The notes below the pieces were generated by a model, which was given only the letters and a program-made list of their open reading frames with translations, was not told the DNA's origin and did not search any database. A program made the position numbers and the translations under genes. From contig NZ_JROO01000006.1 in assembly GCF_000826685.1 (NCBI RefSeq), positions 124,001 to 188,000 on the forward strand: a stretch of 64,000 bases of DNA, read 5' to 3'. How positions within the stretch are numbered: position 1 is the first letter of the stretch; each line of letters opens with the position of its first letter. Positions 16,542 through 25,265 of this stretch are shown piece after piece. The stretch is from Streptomonospora alba. Lineage in GTDB: Bacteria > Actinomycetota > Actinomycetes > Streptosporangiales > Streptosporangiaceae.

Positions 16542-17242
16542 TGGGTCCTCCTGTGGAGTGCGGGGATGACCGTCGGCTCGGCGCGCGGAGTGATCGCGGG
16601 CAGCGCACCGGACCGCGAAGGGTCGGCCGGACGGGCGGGTAGCGCCCGGCCTTGATGACCATGGCGAATGAGTCGATCAGCGGTGTGAATCCGTCGTGAA
16701 CGACCCGCCAACTCCTCGGCACAGCTGCGGCTGCCCGTGCCACGGGGCCCCGGTCGCATCGAGGCCTGCGGCGGGCGGCGAGGACCGTCGCGGGCACGGT
16801 CGTCAGGGCGGCTGCGCCGGGGCGGCGATCCTGCGCGGAGGTGCGGCGGGCCCGGGGCCGAGGTGCTTCGCATCGCGGGTTTTCTTACCCGCTTTCCGCC
16901 CGGAACCATCGCCCGAATCCCGGTCCGGTCGCGCCCTTCTGAGAACAGGGCGGAACAAGAGGCGCACGGAGCGTATCGAGGGACATACCACCCCCACCTG
17001 TCCCGCCGGGGACCGGCCCGCGTATTCTGGCGACGGACGTGACCTCAGAGGCTGTGAGGTTCGGCTCCACCGATCCCCGCACACCGCACGACAACGACCC
17101 GATGAGCGATCATCGCGCCCGTTTCCTGTGCGTCGTGACCCGTCGACGGGCACGAACGCTCGCGGCAGCAGGCGCCGCTCAACGTCACCGCGGCACGTTC
17201 GCGGCGTGGCGCGCCCCAACGCCCAAGGGGAGTGAGACCCGC
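16542..17242. other. 700-bp intergenic region between divergent phoX and ATPase genes
   Basis: It contains the PHO-box-like site at 16680-16701. Reading frames in the remainder are Arg/Pro-rich with no ribosome-binding sites; I see no convincing gene. A GGTTTTCTTACC-like AT-richer patch near 16880 may be promoter sequence. Confidence 0.5.
16680..16701 (-). promoter_or_regulatory. PHO-box-like direct repeat upstream of phoX
   Basis: On the minus strand, GTTCACGACGG (16701-16691) is followed directly by ATTCACACCGC (16690-16680). These are two 11-bp units sharing TTCAC, which matches the GTTCACC-type 11-bp direct repeats bound by PhoP in Streptomyces. It is about 139 bp upstream of the phoX start. 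Confidence 0.6.
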
Positions 17243-17818
17243 ATGCCCGACACCCCTACGGCGGGACCGCAAGGCCGAACAGGCCCGCGTACCCCGCCCG
17301 TCGAGGCGGGCAGAGACCGTCCGTCCACCGATACGGCCCAGACCATGGAAGAGCGTCAACCGCCATCCGCACCCGGGGCACGCGGCCCGCTCGCGCGGCG
17401 CCGGTTTCCCGGGCTCGCCAGTCAGATCCAGCATGCGCGGCGCTTCGTCGAGCGGATGCTGGGCCCGTCTCCCGAACTGACCACCGCCACCCTCCTCACC
17501 AGCGAGGTCGCCACCAACGCCGTCACGCACAGCGCGTCAGGGATGCCCGGCGGGAAGTTCGAGGTCACCGTGGATCTCGCGGCGGGGTGGGCACGGGTGG
17601 AGGTCCGCGACCTCGGCAGCCCCGAACATCCGCAGGCCCAGCACCGGGATCCCTACGACACCAGCGAGCACGGGCGCGGCCTGGATCTGGTCGACGCCCT
17701 CGCCGCCACGTGGGGCTCGGAGCCCCGGCCCGACGGACTGGGCCGACTGGTGTGGTTCGAGCTGGTATGGCACGAAGAAGACGCACCTGGGGGCGCGCCC
17801 GCGTCCCCGACCGAGTAA
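17243..17818 (+). CDS. Anti-sigma-type ATP-binding protein (RsbW/SpoIIAB-like HATPase)
   Basis: 191 residues from ATG 17243 with AAGGGGAG upstream. After a ~55-residue Pro/Thr-rich leader comes a single HATPase_c domain: FPGLASQIQHARRFVERML, the N-box TLLTSEVATNAVTHSAS, VRDLGSPEHP and the G-box EHGRGLDLVDALAATWG. Such stand-alone GHKL proteins in actinomycetes act as anti-sigma kinases or orphan regulators. No cognate sigma or anti-anti-sigma gene is adjacent; the 48-aa gene downstream is convergent. Partner unknown. Confidence 0.85.
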   Translation: MPDTPTAGPQGRTGPRTPPVEAGRDRPSTDTAQTMEERQPPSAPGARGPLARRRFPGLASQIQHARRFVERMLGPSPELTTATLLTSEVATNAVTHSASGMPGGKFEVTVDLAAGWARVEVRDLGSPEHPQAQHRDPYDTSEHGRGLDLVDALAATWGSEPRPDGLGRLVWFELVWHEEDAPGGAPASPTE

Positions 17819-18001
17819 GCGCCGCCCGGCGCCCGGCCTGAGGACCGTGCTCGAAAGTCGGACGCGCCCTCAGGCGACGCCCGGCCGCCGCCTTCTCTGC
17901 GGCCTGCCCGCACATGACGAAGGGCCTCCCGCTCGGGGAGACCCCGGTCGTCTGGAGCTCGGTCGGCAGGTCGGGCGACTGGCTGGGCGAAAGCCCATGA
18001 A

Positions 18002-18148
18002 CTAGGCGTCCTCCTCGGTTTCAGGAGGCGTGCTGGGCAGACGGTATTTCTCGTAGAGCTCGCGCGCGTAGTCCTTGGCTTCCTGGGACGGCTCATCGCC
18101 GAGTTCCTCGCGGACGAGCGCGTCGAGGTCGTTGTCCTTGCTTTCCAT
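18002..18148 (-). CDS. Small acidic protein, 48 aa
   Basis: A very short gene, ATG 18148 to TAG 18002, with AAAGG about 12 nt upstream. The product is acidic and helix-prone (MESKDNDLDALVREELGD; EAKDYARELYEKYRLPS) with an acidic tail ending ETEEDA. There is no signal peptide. It is convergent with the anti-sigma-type ATPase. I do not recognise the family; the composition and a codon pattern matching the neighbours support translation. Confidence 0.6.
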   Translation of the reverse strand: MESKDNDLDALVREELGDEPSQEAKDYARELYEKYRLPSTPPETEEDA

Positions 18149-18335
18149 GTCTGCAGCTTGCCTTTCGTGGGGGCTCGATCACAAATCAGCACTCCGGCCA
18201 CCGACAATACGCGTCCGGAAGGACGCCGGCTGAGGGTGGTCGCGGACGACGCCGGACGGACAGGCGGCGCGCAGCGCCCGAGTGGGGCCGGCAGGCGACG
18301 GGGCGGGCACACGGTACATCCTCTCCCCGAACGCG

Positions 18336-18368
18336 GCGGCCGCCGCGGGAAGCTCCCGCGGCGGCCGC
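18336..18368 (-). terminator. Terminator of the RND transporter gene
   Basis: A 15-bp perfect stem (GCGGCCGCCGCGGGA and complement) with a 3-nt loop, 27 bp downstream of the RND stop codon. Confidence 0.8.
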
Positions 18369-18394
18369 ACTGCACTCGGATGCCTGCTGAGGAC

Positions 18395-21300
18395 TCAGGC
18401 CGTGGAGCCGCCGCCCGCGTCGGCGCCGGACTCGGCCGGGGTGCGCTCCTGCTCGGCCTTCTGGCGGGCCTTCTCCAGCGCCGCCTCGCGCTTGGCCTGG
18501 CGCCGTGCCGCACGGCGCTCCTTGCGGCCCTCGGACATGGTGTAGAGGACCGGCACCAGTACCAGCGTGAGCAGCGTCGAGGTGATCAGACCGCCGATCA
18601 CCACGATGGCCAGCGGCTGGGAGATGAACGCCCCGCCGCCGGTGATCCCCAGCGCCATCGGTGTCAGGGCGCCGACGGTGGCGAGGGCGGTCATCAGGAT
18701 AGGCCGCAGCCGGTGCCGCGAGCCTTCGACGACCGCCTCGCGCAGGTCCATACCCTCGTCGCGGTACTGGTTGATCAGGTCGATCAGCACGATGGCGTTG
18801 GTGACGACGATGCCGATGAGCATCAGCATGCCGATCAGCGCCGCCAGTCCCATGGGCTGGCCGGTGAGCAGCAGCAGGCCGATGGAGCCGGTGGCCGCGA
18901 ACGGGATCGAGACCAGCAGGATCAGCGGCTGCATGAGGCTCTTGAAGGTCGCCACCATGATCAGGTACACGATGGCGATCGCGGCCAGCATGGCGATCGC
19001 CAGCTGGGTGAACGCCTCGGACTGGTCGGAGCTGACGCCGCCGATGTCGGCGGTGGCCCCCTGGGGCAGGTCCAGCCCGTCCAGCTTCTGGGTCAGTTCG
19101 GTCGTGACCGCGCCCAGGTCGTCGGCGGTGGGCGAGGCCGAGATGGTCGCGCTGCGCACACCGTCGGAGCGGGTCAGCTCCGGTGCCTGCATGACCTCCT
19201 CGACGTCGGCCACCTCACCGAGGTCGACGGTGCCGTCGGCGCCCGGAAGTTCCAGGTTCTCCAGGTCCGAGACGCTGGTCGGCTTGGAGACGTCGCGGAC
19301 CACGATGTCGTGGCGGGTGCCGTCGATGGTGGCGGATCCGACGTTGGAGCCGCGGAACGCCTGGGAGACGGCCTGGCCGATGGCGCCCTCGGTGAGGCCT
19401 TCCTCGGCGGCCTGTTCGCCGTTGACGTCGACCTCCAGCGCGGGCTTGGAGGCGGTGATGCTGTTCTCGACGTCGGCCGCACCGGGGATGTCGCGAACCG
19501 CGCCTTCGACGGTGTCGGCGGCTTCTTCCAGCGTCTCGCGGTCGTCGGCACGGACCTGGACCTCCAGCGCGCTTCCGCCCGCCGCACCGGCCGCGTTGAC
19601 GCGCAGCTCGGTGTCGGTCTCGACGTCGTCGAGGGCCTGGCGCAGGCGGTCCTCCAGCACCGTCTGGTCCTGGTCGGGGTCGGCGGTGATGGTGTAGCTG
19701 ATGCTGTCGGCGCTGCCGCCCATCATCGCGCCCATGCCGCCGGCGGCGCCGCCGCCGATGGAGGACTGGTAGGACTCCACCCACGACAGCCCTTCGAGGG
19801 CGTCCTCGACCTTCTTCGCCTCGTCGTCGGCCACCTGCAGCGAGGTGCCCTGCGGCAGCTCCTGGGTGACGGCGTAGGTGTTCTGCCCCTGATTGCCCAG
19901 GAAGTTGGTCTGCAGGAAGCCGCTGGCGAAAACCGTACCGACGAGGATGAGCAGCGAGGCCGCCAGCGTGGTGATGCGGTGCCGGGTCGACCAGCGGATG
20001 ACGGGCAGGTACATCCGCTGCAGCGGGGTGCGCAGTTCGCGCTGGTGCTCCTCGGCCTTGACCCGCTCCAATTCCTCGGGCGGGACCAGGCGCGGACGCA
20101 GGAACCAGTAGGCCAGCACCGGGATGATCGTCAGCGACACCAGCAGCGAGGCGCCGAGGGCGAGGCTGACGGTCATGGCGAAGGGCCGGAACAGCTCGCC
20201 GACCTGGCCGCCGACGAAGCCGATCGGCAGGAAGACCGCCATGGTGGTCAGCGTGGCCGAGGTGATGGCCGTGGCCACCTCCTTGACCCCGGTGTAGACG
20301 GCGGTGAACTTCTCCTCGCCGTAGGCCATGTGCCGCTTGATGTTCTCGAGTACGACGATGGAGTCGTCGACGACGCGCCCGACCGCGACGGTGAGCGCGC
20401 CCAGGGTCAGCAGGTTGAGCGAGTACCCGAACGCCTGCACGCCCAGCATGGCCACAAGCAGCGAGACCGGGATGGACACGGCCGTGACCAGCGTCGAGCG
20501 GATCGACAGCAGGAACACCAGGATCACGGCGACGGCGAAGAGCAGGCCCAGCCCGCCTTCCTCGGCCATCGCGACGATGGAGTCGTTGATGAAGGGCGCC
20601 TGGTCGAAGACCACGGTGATCTCGGCGTTCTCCCCGAGCATCGGCTCGATCTCGTCGATCGAGCCCTGCACGGACTCGGAGATGTCGACGGTGTTGCCGT
20701 CCGGGGTCTTGGTGATCATCACGCCGAGGCTGGGCTTGCCGTCGGTGCGGGTGATGCTGGAGGCCTCGTCCATGCGCTTCTCGACGTCGGCCACCTCGCT
20801 CAGGCGCACCGGGTCGGGGGCGGCCTGGGCGCCGGCCATGCCCGCGCCGGCTCCGGCACCGGCACCGGCTCCGCCGGACGCGGCGGCCCCGCCGGCTCCG
20901 GCTCCGCCCTGGGAGGCACCGCCTCCGCCGGGCGTGACCCAGACGTCCTCGACTTCCTCGACCGACTGCAGCTTGCCGCCGGTCGTGACGGTCAGCGACT
21001 CGCCGTCCTGGGCGATGTCGCCGCCGGGGGTGAGGTTGCCGCTGGCCTCCAGCGCGCCGCTGATGTCGCCGACGCTCAGCCCCTCGTCCTCCAAGGCGTC
21101 GTCGTCGGGGGTGACGACGACCGAGGACTCGCGTACGCCGGTGACCTGGGCGGCACGCACGCCGTCGATGGACTCCAGCTCGGGAACGACCTGCTCCTCA
21201 AGCGGGTCGGCCAGGGCCTGCGCATCGCCGTCGCCGGCTCCGGCGGCCAGCATCACGACGGGGATGTCGTCGGTGCCGAAGGCCATGACGGAGGGGTCGA

Positions 21301-21670
21301 CGTCGTCGGGCAGCATGGCTTCGGCCTGGTCGACGGCCTGCTGCACGTCGCGCACGACGGCGTCGCTTTCGTCGCCGTAGTCGAACTCGGCGGTGACCTG
21401 CACCGATCCGGTCTGGGAGGTGGAGGTGTAGCTGACGACGCCGGGGACGCCCTGAACCGCCTGCTCCAGCGGCTCGGCGACCTCGCTCTCGACGACCTCG
21501 GGGGAGGCGCCCTGGTACTGGGCGTTGACCATCACCATCGGGACGTCCAGGGCGGGCATCAGCGCGCGCTGGGTGTTGAGCGCCGCGAGCGTGCCGAAAA
21601 CCACGGCAGCCAGGGTGATGAGCAGGATCAGCGCCCGGTTGCCGAGGGAAAGCCGTGCTAGCCGGTTCAC
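18395..21670 (-). CDS. RND-superfamily efflux transporter (HAE1/SwrC-like)
   Basis: 1091 residues from GTG 21670 with a strong TTAGGAGGG ribosome-binding site. Twelve membrane helices in two halves, with porter domains between TM1/2 and TM7/8. TM4 carries the proton-relay aspartates in GRVVDDSIVV (435-436). A Gly/Ala-rich low-complexity insertion (~248-284) lies in the first porter domain. No membrane-fusion or outer-membrane partner is adjacent, as expected for Gram-positive HAE1-type pumps such as SwrC/YerP. Likely exports amphiphilic drugs or lipids. An 11-bp-period triple repeat lies 300 bp upstream. Confidence 0.92.
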   Translation of the reverse strand: MNRLARLSLGNRALILLITLAAVVFGTLAALNTQRALMPALDVPMVMVNAQYQGASPEVVESEVAEPLEQAVQGVPGVVSYTSTSQTGSVQVTAEFDYGDESDAVVRDVQQAVDQAEAMLPDDVDPSVMAFGTDDIPVVMLAAGAGDGDAQALADPLEEQVVPELESIDGVRAAQVTGVRESSVVVTPDDDALEDEGLSVGDISGALEASGNLTPGGDIAQDGESLTVTTGGKLQSVEEVEDVWVTPGGGGASQGGAGAGGAAASGGAGAGAGAGAGMAGAQAAPDPVRLSEVADVEKRMDEASSITRTDGKPSLGVMITKTPDGNTVDISESVQGSIDEIEPMLGENAEITVVFDQAPFINDSIVAMAEEGGLGLLFAVAVILVFLLSIRSTLVTAVSIPVSLLVAMLGVQAFGYSLNLLTLGALTVAVGRVVDDSIVVLENIKRHMAYGEEKFTAVYTGVKEVATAITSATLTTMAVFLPIGFVGGQVGELFRPFAMTVSLALGASLLVSLTIIPVLAYWFLRPRLVPPEELERVKAEEHQRELRTPLQRMYLPVIRWSTRHRITTLAASLLILVGTVFASGFLQTNFLGNQGQNTYAVTQELPQGTSLQVADDEAKKVEDALEGLSWVESYQSSIGGGAAGGMGAMMGGSADSISYTITADPDQDQTVLEDRLRQALDDVETDTELRVNAAGAAGGSALEVQVRADDRETLEEAADTVEGAVRDIPGAADVENSITASKPALEVDVNGEQAAEEGLTEGAIGQAVSQAFRGSNVGSATIDGTRHDIVVRDVSKPTSVSDLENLELPGADGTVDLGEVADVEEVMQAPELTRSDGVRSATISASPTADDLGAVTTELTQKLDGLDLPQGATADIGGVSSDQSEAFTQLAIAMLAAIAIVYLIMVATFKSLMQPLILLVSIPFAATGSIGLLLLTGQPMGLAALIGMLMLIGIVVTNAIVLIDLINQYRDEGMDLREAVVEGSRHRLRPILMTALATVGALTPMALGITGGGAFISQPLAIVVIGGLITSTLLTLVLVPVLYTMSEGRKERRAARRQAKREAALEKARQKAEQERTPAESGADAGGGSTA

Positions 21671-22190
21671 GCCGCCCTCCTAACCCGCTGCGCGCCCGTT
21701 CGTGGGGAAAGGCCGGATGGGACGCCAAGAGCGCACTTGGCTGATTCGGACATGAGAGTCGTTACTCCTCGGGAATGGCTTCTCGCGCTGCAAACGGCAC
21801 CGCGTCGGCTTCGACGAGCGGCGGACGGTGCGATGAGTATTTGGCCCTGAAAGGCCGTGTGCCGTGCGGTCTTCGGCACGGGATCCGCACGGGTGTTGGC
21901 GGGCACGCGAGATCCACGATACGTCGCGACTTAGGCCGAATTCACCGTGAGTGAGTCAACATCAGGTGGCTGTCAGGGATCTGTCAGGGGCTTGTCAGGG
22001 TCTCCCCGACCCGCCTGAGCGGGGAGGGCGTCAGCGGAGGGCGGCACCGACGGGCGGCGCGGAAGCACACGGGCCGCTATCGGCCAACCCGCGGTGGAAC
22101 CGGCGGGGGCACGCTGCGCGACGGAGCCGGCGGACGGCGGCGGAGACGCGCGGCCGGGGATCTGGGCGGCCCGCGGGGGCGGCCCGGTGA
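21671..22190. other. Intergenic region between ArsR and RND genes
   Basis: A 520-bp gap, both flanking genes on the minus strand. It holds the three-fold 11-bp repeat at 21970-22002 and presumably the RND promoter. No credible reading frame was found. Confidence 0.55.
21970..22002. promoter_or_regulatory. Three 11-bp direct repeats, GTCAGGG core
   Basis: CTGTCAGGGAT, CTGTCAGGGGC and TTGTCAGGGTC are consecutive; GTCAGGG begins at 21972, 21983 and 21994. An exact 11-bp period of half-sites on one DNA face is the pattern bound by OmpR/PhoB-type response regulators. The core differs from the PHO-box. Nearest downstream target is the RND pump (start 21670). Confidence 0.6.
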
Positions 22191-22529
22191 TCAGCCGGCG
22201 GGGACCGGAGTGCTCTCGCCCGGGGGCACGTGCTCGTCGGCCACGCCCCACACCACGCGCAGCAGGTCGTCGAGGGCGTGGACGAGCGATTCGTCGACCA
22301 GTTCGTAACTGACCTGGCGGCCGCGCGCGGAGGTGGTCACCAGTCCGCACTCGCGCAGGCAGGCGAGGTGGTTGGAGACGTTCTGGCGGGTCAGGCCGAG
22401 TTGGTCGGCGAGCCGGGCCGGGTAGTCGGGGCCGTCGAGGAGAGCGAGCAGGAGGCGGCAGCGGGTGGGGTCGGCCAGCGCCCGGCCCAGGCGCTGGATC
22501 GCGGCGAGACGCTGCTCGGAGGTCAACAT
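22191..22529 (-). CDS. ArsR-family metal-responsive repressor
   Basis: 112 residues from ATG 22529 (an upstream in-frame ATG at 22538 is possible). Winged helix: RLGRALADPTRCRLLLALLDG, RLADQLGLTRQNVSNHLACLRECGLV, TSARGRQVSYELVD. A Cys in DPTRC and the Cys in LACLREC resemble CmtR/NmtR-like sensors. It is divergent from a cation-diffusion-facilitator gene, the standard metal-sensor/exporter pair, and a TACAGCA-GT-TGCTGTA palindrome lies between them. Metal probably Zn, Cd or Co; not determinable here. Confidence 0.9.
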   Translation of the reverse strand: MLTSEQRLAAIQRLGRALADPTRCRLLLALLDGPDYPARLADQLGLTRQNVSNHLACLRECGLVTTSARGRQVSYELVDESLVHALDDLLRVVWGVADEHVPPGESTPVPAG

Positions 22530-22540
22530 GAAAACCATTT

Positions 22541-22581
22541 TACAGCAGTTGCTGTATCGAAAGCCTAGACTGTATAAACAG
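22541..22581. promoter_or_regulatory. ArsR operator(s) between sensor and CDF exporter
   Basis: TACAGCA-GT-TGCTGTA (22541-22556) is a perfect 7-2-7 palindrome just upstream of the ArsR start. A second dyad, CTGT-ATAA-ACAG (22570-22581), contains a TATAAA-like -10. Both lie in the divergent promoter region and are AT-rich relative to their surroundings. Confidence 0.65.
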
Positions 22582-22671
22582 TGAGGGCTGAACAGTCGGC
22601 GCGCCGGGCCGCACCGGCGGGCACTGAAGCACCGTGCGCAGCAGTCGAGTACCGGGGGGACGGACAGGGGC

Positions 22672-23595
22672 ATGGTCCACGGACACAGCCACGGCCACGG
22701 TCACGGCCGCACCACCGCCGCCACCGCCAACCGCGGCCGCCTGACGATCGCGCTGGCGCTGATGGTCTCGGTGGCCGTGGTGCAGCTGATCGGTGCCGCC
22801 TTCTCGGGCAGCCTGGCGCTGCTCGCCGACGCCGGCCATACCGTCACCGACTCCTTCGGAGTCGTGCTGGCGCTGTCGGCCATCTGGATCGCCAACCGCC
22901 CGGCCAGCGCCGAGCGCACGTTCGGGATGCAGCGGGCCGAGATCCTGGCCGCCGCCGTCAACGCCCTGGCCCTGTTCGCGCTGTGCGGCTTCATCGCCTA
23001 CGAGGCGGTGCGTCGCCTGTTCGATCCGCACCCGGTGGCGGGCCCGTGGGTGATGGCCGTGGCGGGACTGGGCCTGGCTGCCAACATCGTCGCGCTGCTG
23101 GTGCTGCGCGCCGGACAGGGTCAGAGCCTCAACGTGCGCGGCGCCTACCTGGAGGTGATGGGCGACGCGCTCGCCTCCATCGGGGTGCTCGTCGGCGGCG
23201 CCGTCATCTGGATTACCGGCTGGGAGCACGTCGACTCGCTGATCTCGCTGGGCATCGCCGCGGTGATCGTGCCCCGCGCCTGGGCGCTGCTGCGCGAGGC
23301 GGTGCACGTGCTGCTGGAGTCCACCCCGCGGCACGTGGATCTGGAAGAGGTGCGCGACCACCTGATGCGCCAGTCCGGAGTCATCGACGTCCACGATCTG
23401 CACGCCTGGACGATCACCTCGGGCATTCCGGTCATGTCGGCGCACGTGGTGGTCGAGGAGCGGCTGCTCGCCGACGCCGGCCGCGTCCTCGACGACCTCC
23501 ACGCGTGTCTGTCCGGACATTTCGACGTCGAGCACTCCACACTGCAACTGGAGCCCGCCGGACACGTCGACCACGAGGGAGCACGCCACGCGTGA
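22672..23595 (+). CDS. Cation diffusion facilitator (CzcD-like) metal exporter
   Basis: 307 residues with a His-rich N-terminus (VHGHSHGHGHG), six membrane helices and a C-terminal cytoplasmic domain. The metal site of TM2 is LADAGHTVTD (H56-x3-D60) and that of TM5 includes GDALAS. The H-x3-D signature is typical of zinc-transporting CDF proteins (inference). The C-terminal domain ends with a DLHAWTITSGIPVMSAHVVV strand-helix-strand, split here for reference. Exports divalent cations by proton antiport. Divergent from the ArsR sensor. Confidence 0.93.
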   Translation: MVHGHSHGHGHGRTTAATANRGRLTIALALMVSVAVVQLIGAAFSGSLALLADAGHTVTDSFGVVLALSAIWIANRPASAERTFGMQRAEILAAAVNALALFALCGFIAYEAVRRLFDPHPVAGPWVMAVAGLGLAANIVALLVLRAGQGQSLNVRGAYLEVMGDALASIGVLVGGAVIWITGWEHVDSLISLGIAAVIVPRAWALLREAVHVLLESTPRHVDLEEVRDHLMRQSGVIDVHDLHAWTITSGIPVMSAHVVVEERLLADAGRVLDDLHACLSGHFDVEHSTLQLEPAGHVDHEGARHA

Positions 23596-23851
23596 TGCAC
23601 ATCACCGGATGGGTGGCCGAGTGCTGGTGAGGTACCGCCGCGGACCTTCGCGAAAACGACTCAACAGCTTCTGACCTGGACAAAGCGCCCGAATATCTGG
23701 CAAAGTCAGCGCTCGGGCTCAGGCGATCTCGGTCGTGCGCCCCAGGGCTTCACATCGTCGGCCGCGCACCGCACAGCGCGCCGGGCCCGCGGTCGGCGAT
23801 ACGAGACGGCGTACGAAAGGTGCGAGCCAGCCTGTGGGGGAGACACGACAC

Positions 23852-25096
23852 ATGCCCGACCGCCTGCGGAGAATCGGCGACTCCCTGCGCGAGGACGTCG
23901 TCAGCGGGTTCCTCCTCATCGCCGGCGCAGTCGTCGCACTCGTCTGGGTGAACTCCCCCTGGAGCCACTCCTACGAAGCCATCCGCGTCTTCGCCTTCGG
24001 CCCCGAGAGCCTCCACCTGCACCTGTCCCTGGAGCAGTGGGCCGCCGACGGGCTGCTGGCGATCTTCTTCTTCGTCGTCGGCAACGAGCTCAAGCAGGAG
24101 TTCGTCCACGGCGAGCTGCGCAACCCGCGCCGCGCGATGCTGCCCATCGTCGCCGCGCTGTGCGGCATGGTCGTGCCCGCCGCGATCTACGCCGCGATCA
24201 ACTTCGGCCAGGGTGACGCGCTGCGCGGCTGGGGCATCCCGATGGCCACCGACATCGCCTTCGCCGTGGCCATCCTGGCGGTGGTCGGGCGCTTCCTGCC
24301 GCCCGCGCTGCGTACGTTCCTGCTGACGCTGGCGATCGTCGACGATCTGGGAGCCATCGTCGTCATCGCCGTCTTCTACACCGACCACCTCTCCTTTCCG
24401 CCGCTGCTGGCGGCCGTCGCGCTGCTGGCCGTCTTCGGCTACCTGCAGCGCGGCCGCGGCGCCGCGGCCGCGCTGAACCGCTCACAGCTGCCCAACTGGG
24501 TGATCTACGTCCCGCTGGCGTTCGCCATCTGGGCGCTGATGCACGCCAGCGGCATCCACGCCACCATCGCCGGCGTCGCCATGGGCATGCTCATGCGCAC
24601 CACGGAGGGGCCCGGCGAGCACCACTCCCCCAGCCACGGCACCGAGCACATCGTCCGGCCCTGGTCCAACAGCCTGGTGCTCCCGATCTTCGCGCTGATG
24701 TCGGCGGGCGTGGCCTTCCCCGGACTCGGCACGATCTTCACCGACAGCGCGGCCGTGGGCATCATCGCCGGCCTGGTCGGCGGCAAGCTGCTGGGCATCT
24801 TCGGCGGAGCCTGGGTCACCACCAAGATCACCAGCGCCGAGCTGAACCCCTCCCTCAGCTGGATCGACATCTGCGGCATGGCGCTGCTGGCCGGCATCGG
24901 CTTCACCGTGTCGCTGCTGATCACCGAGCTGTCCTTCGCCGATCACCCGCACGTGCTGGAGGACGCCAAGGCCGGCGTGCTGCTGGCCTCGTTCCTGGCG
25001 ACGGTGCTGGCCGCCTGCGTGCTGGGGGTGCGCAGCGCGCACTACCGCAGACGCGCCGCAGACGCCCCGAGCCGGACCGGCTCGGCCGGCCACTAG
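23852..25096 (+). CDS. nhaA: NhaA-type Na+/H+ antiporter
   Basis: 414 residues from ATG 23852 with GGGGGAG upstream. Hallmarks are FFFVVGNELKQEFVHGEL, MATDIAFAVAIL (TDIAFA 133-138), the ion-binding aspartates in AIVDDLGAIVV (D164, D165) and the C-terminal ADICGMALLAGIGFTVSLLI-like segment (here WIDICGMALLAGIGFTV). About 12 membrane helices; length is standard. It extrudes sodium for protons and helps pH and salt tolerance. A monocistronic layout, followed 170 bp later by a potassium-uptake operon. Confidence 0.95.
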   Translation: MPDRLRRIGDSLREDVVSGFLLIAGAVVALVWVNSPWSHSYEAIRVFAFGPESLHLHLSLEQWAADGLLAIFFFVVGNELKQEFVHGELRNPRRAMLPIVAALCGMVVPAAIYAAINFGQGDALRGWGIPMATDIAFAVAILAVVGRFLPPALRTFLLTLAIVDDLGAIVVIAVFYTDHLSFPPLLAAVALLAVFGYLQRGRGAAAALNRSQLPNWVIYVPLAFAIWALMHASGIHATIAGVAMGMLMRTTEGPGEHHSPSHGTEHIVRPWSNSLVLPIFALMSAGVAFPGLGTIFTDSAAVGIIAGLVGGKLLGIFGGAWVTTKITSAELNPSLSWIDICGMALLAGIGFTVSLLITELSFADHPHVLEDAKAGVLLASFLATVLAACVLGVRSAHYRRRAADAPSRTGSAGH

Positions 25097-25265
25097 GATC
25101 GGCGCGGGTGCGACACGCCGCGTTCGGTCGGCATAGGCCGCCGCGCCGGCGAGGCGGTTACATGGGACGCGGCACGAAGCTCCGCACAGCGCACCCCCGT
25201 CCCGCACCGGCCGCGGCCGGATCCCCCACCACCCAGCGGCTCCGAGGCGTTACAACAGGACGACG

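Noticed and set aside
16696-17235. 179-codon open frame between phoX and the anti-sigma-type ATPase
   Set aside because: Arg/Pro/Ser-rich with no ribosome-binding site; consistent with non-coding GC-rich DNA.
18158-21661. 1167-codon open frame opposite the RND pump
   Set aside because: Same high-GC shadow effect; contains no recognised domain, and the opposite frame is a full RND transporter.
25097-25265. Possible c-di-AMP (ydaO) riboswitch before the potassium channel gene
   Set aside because: Checked by eye for the ydaO core; none of the conserved elements was seen.
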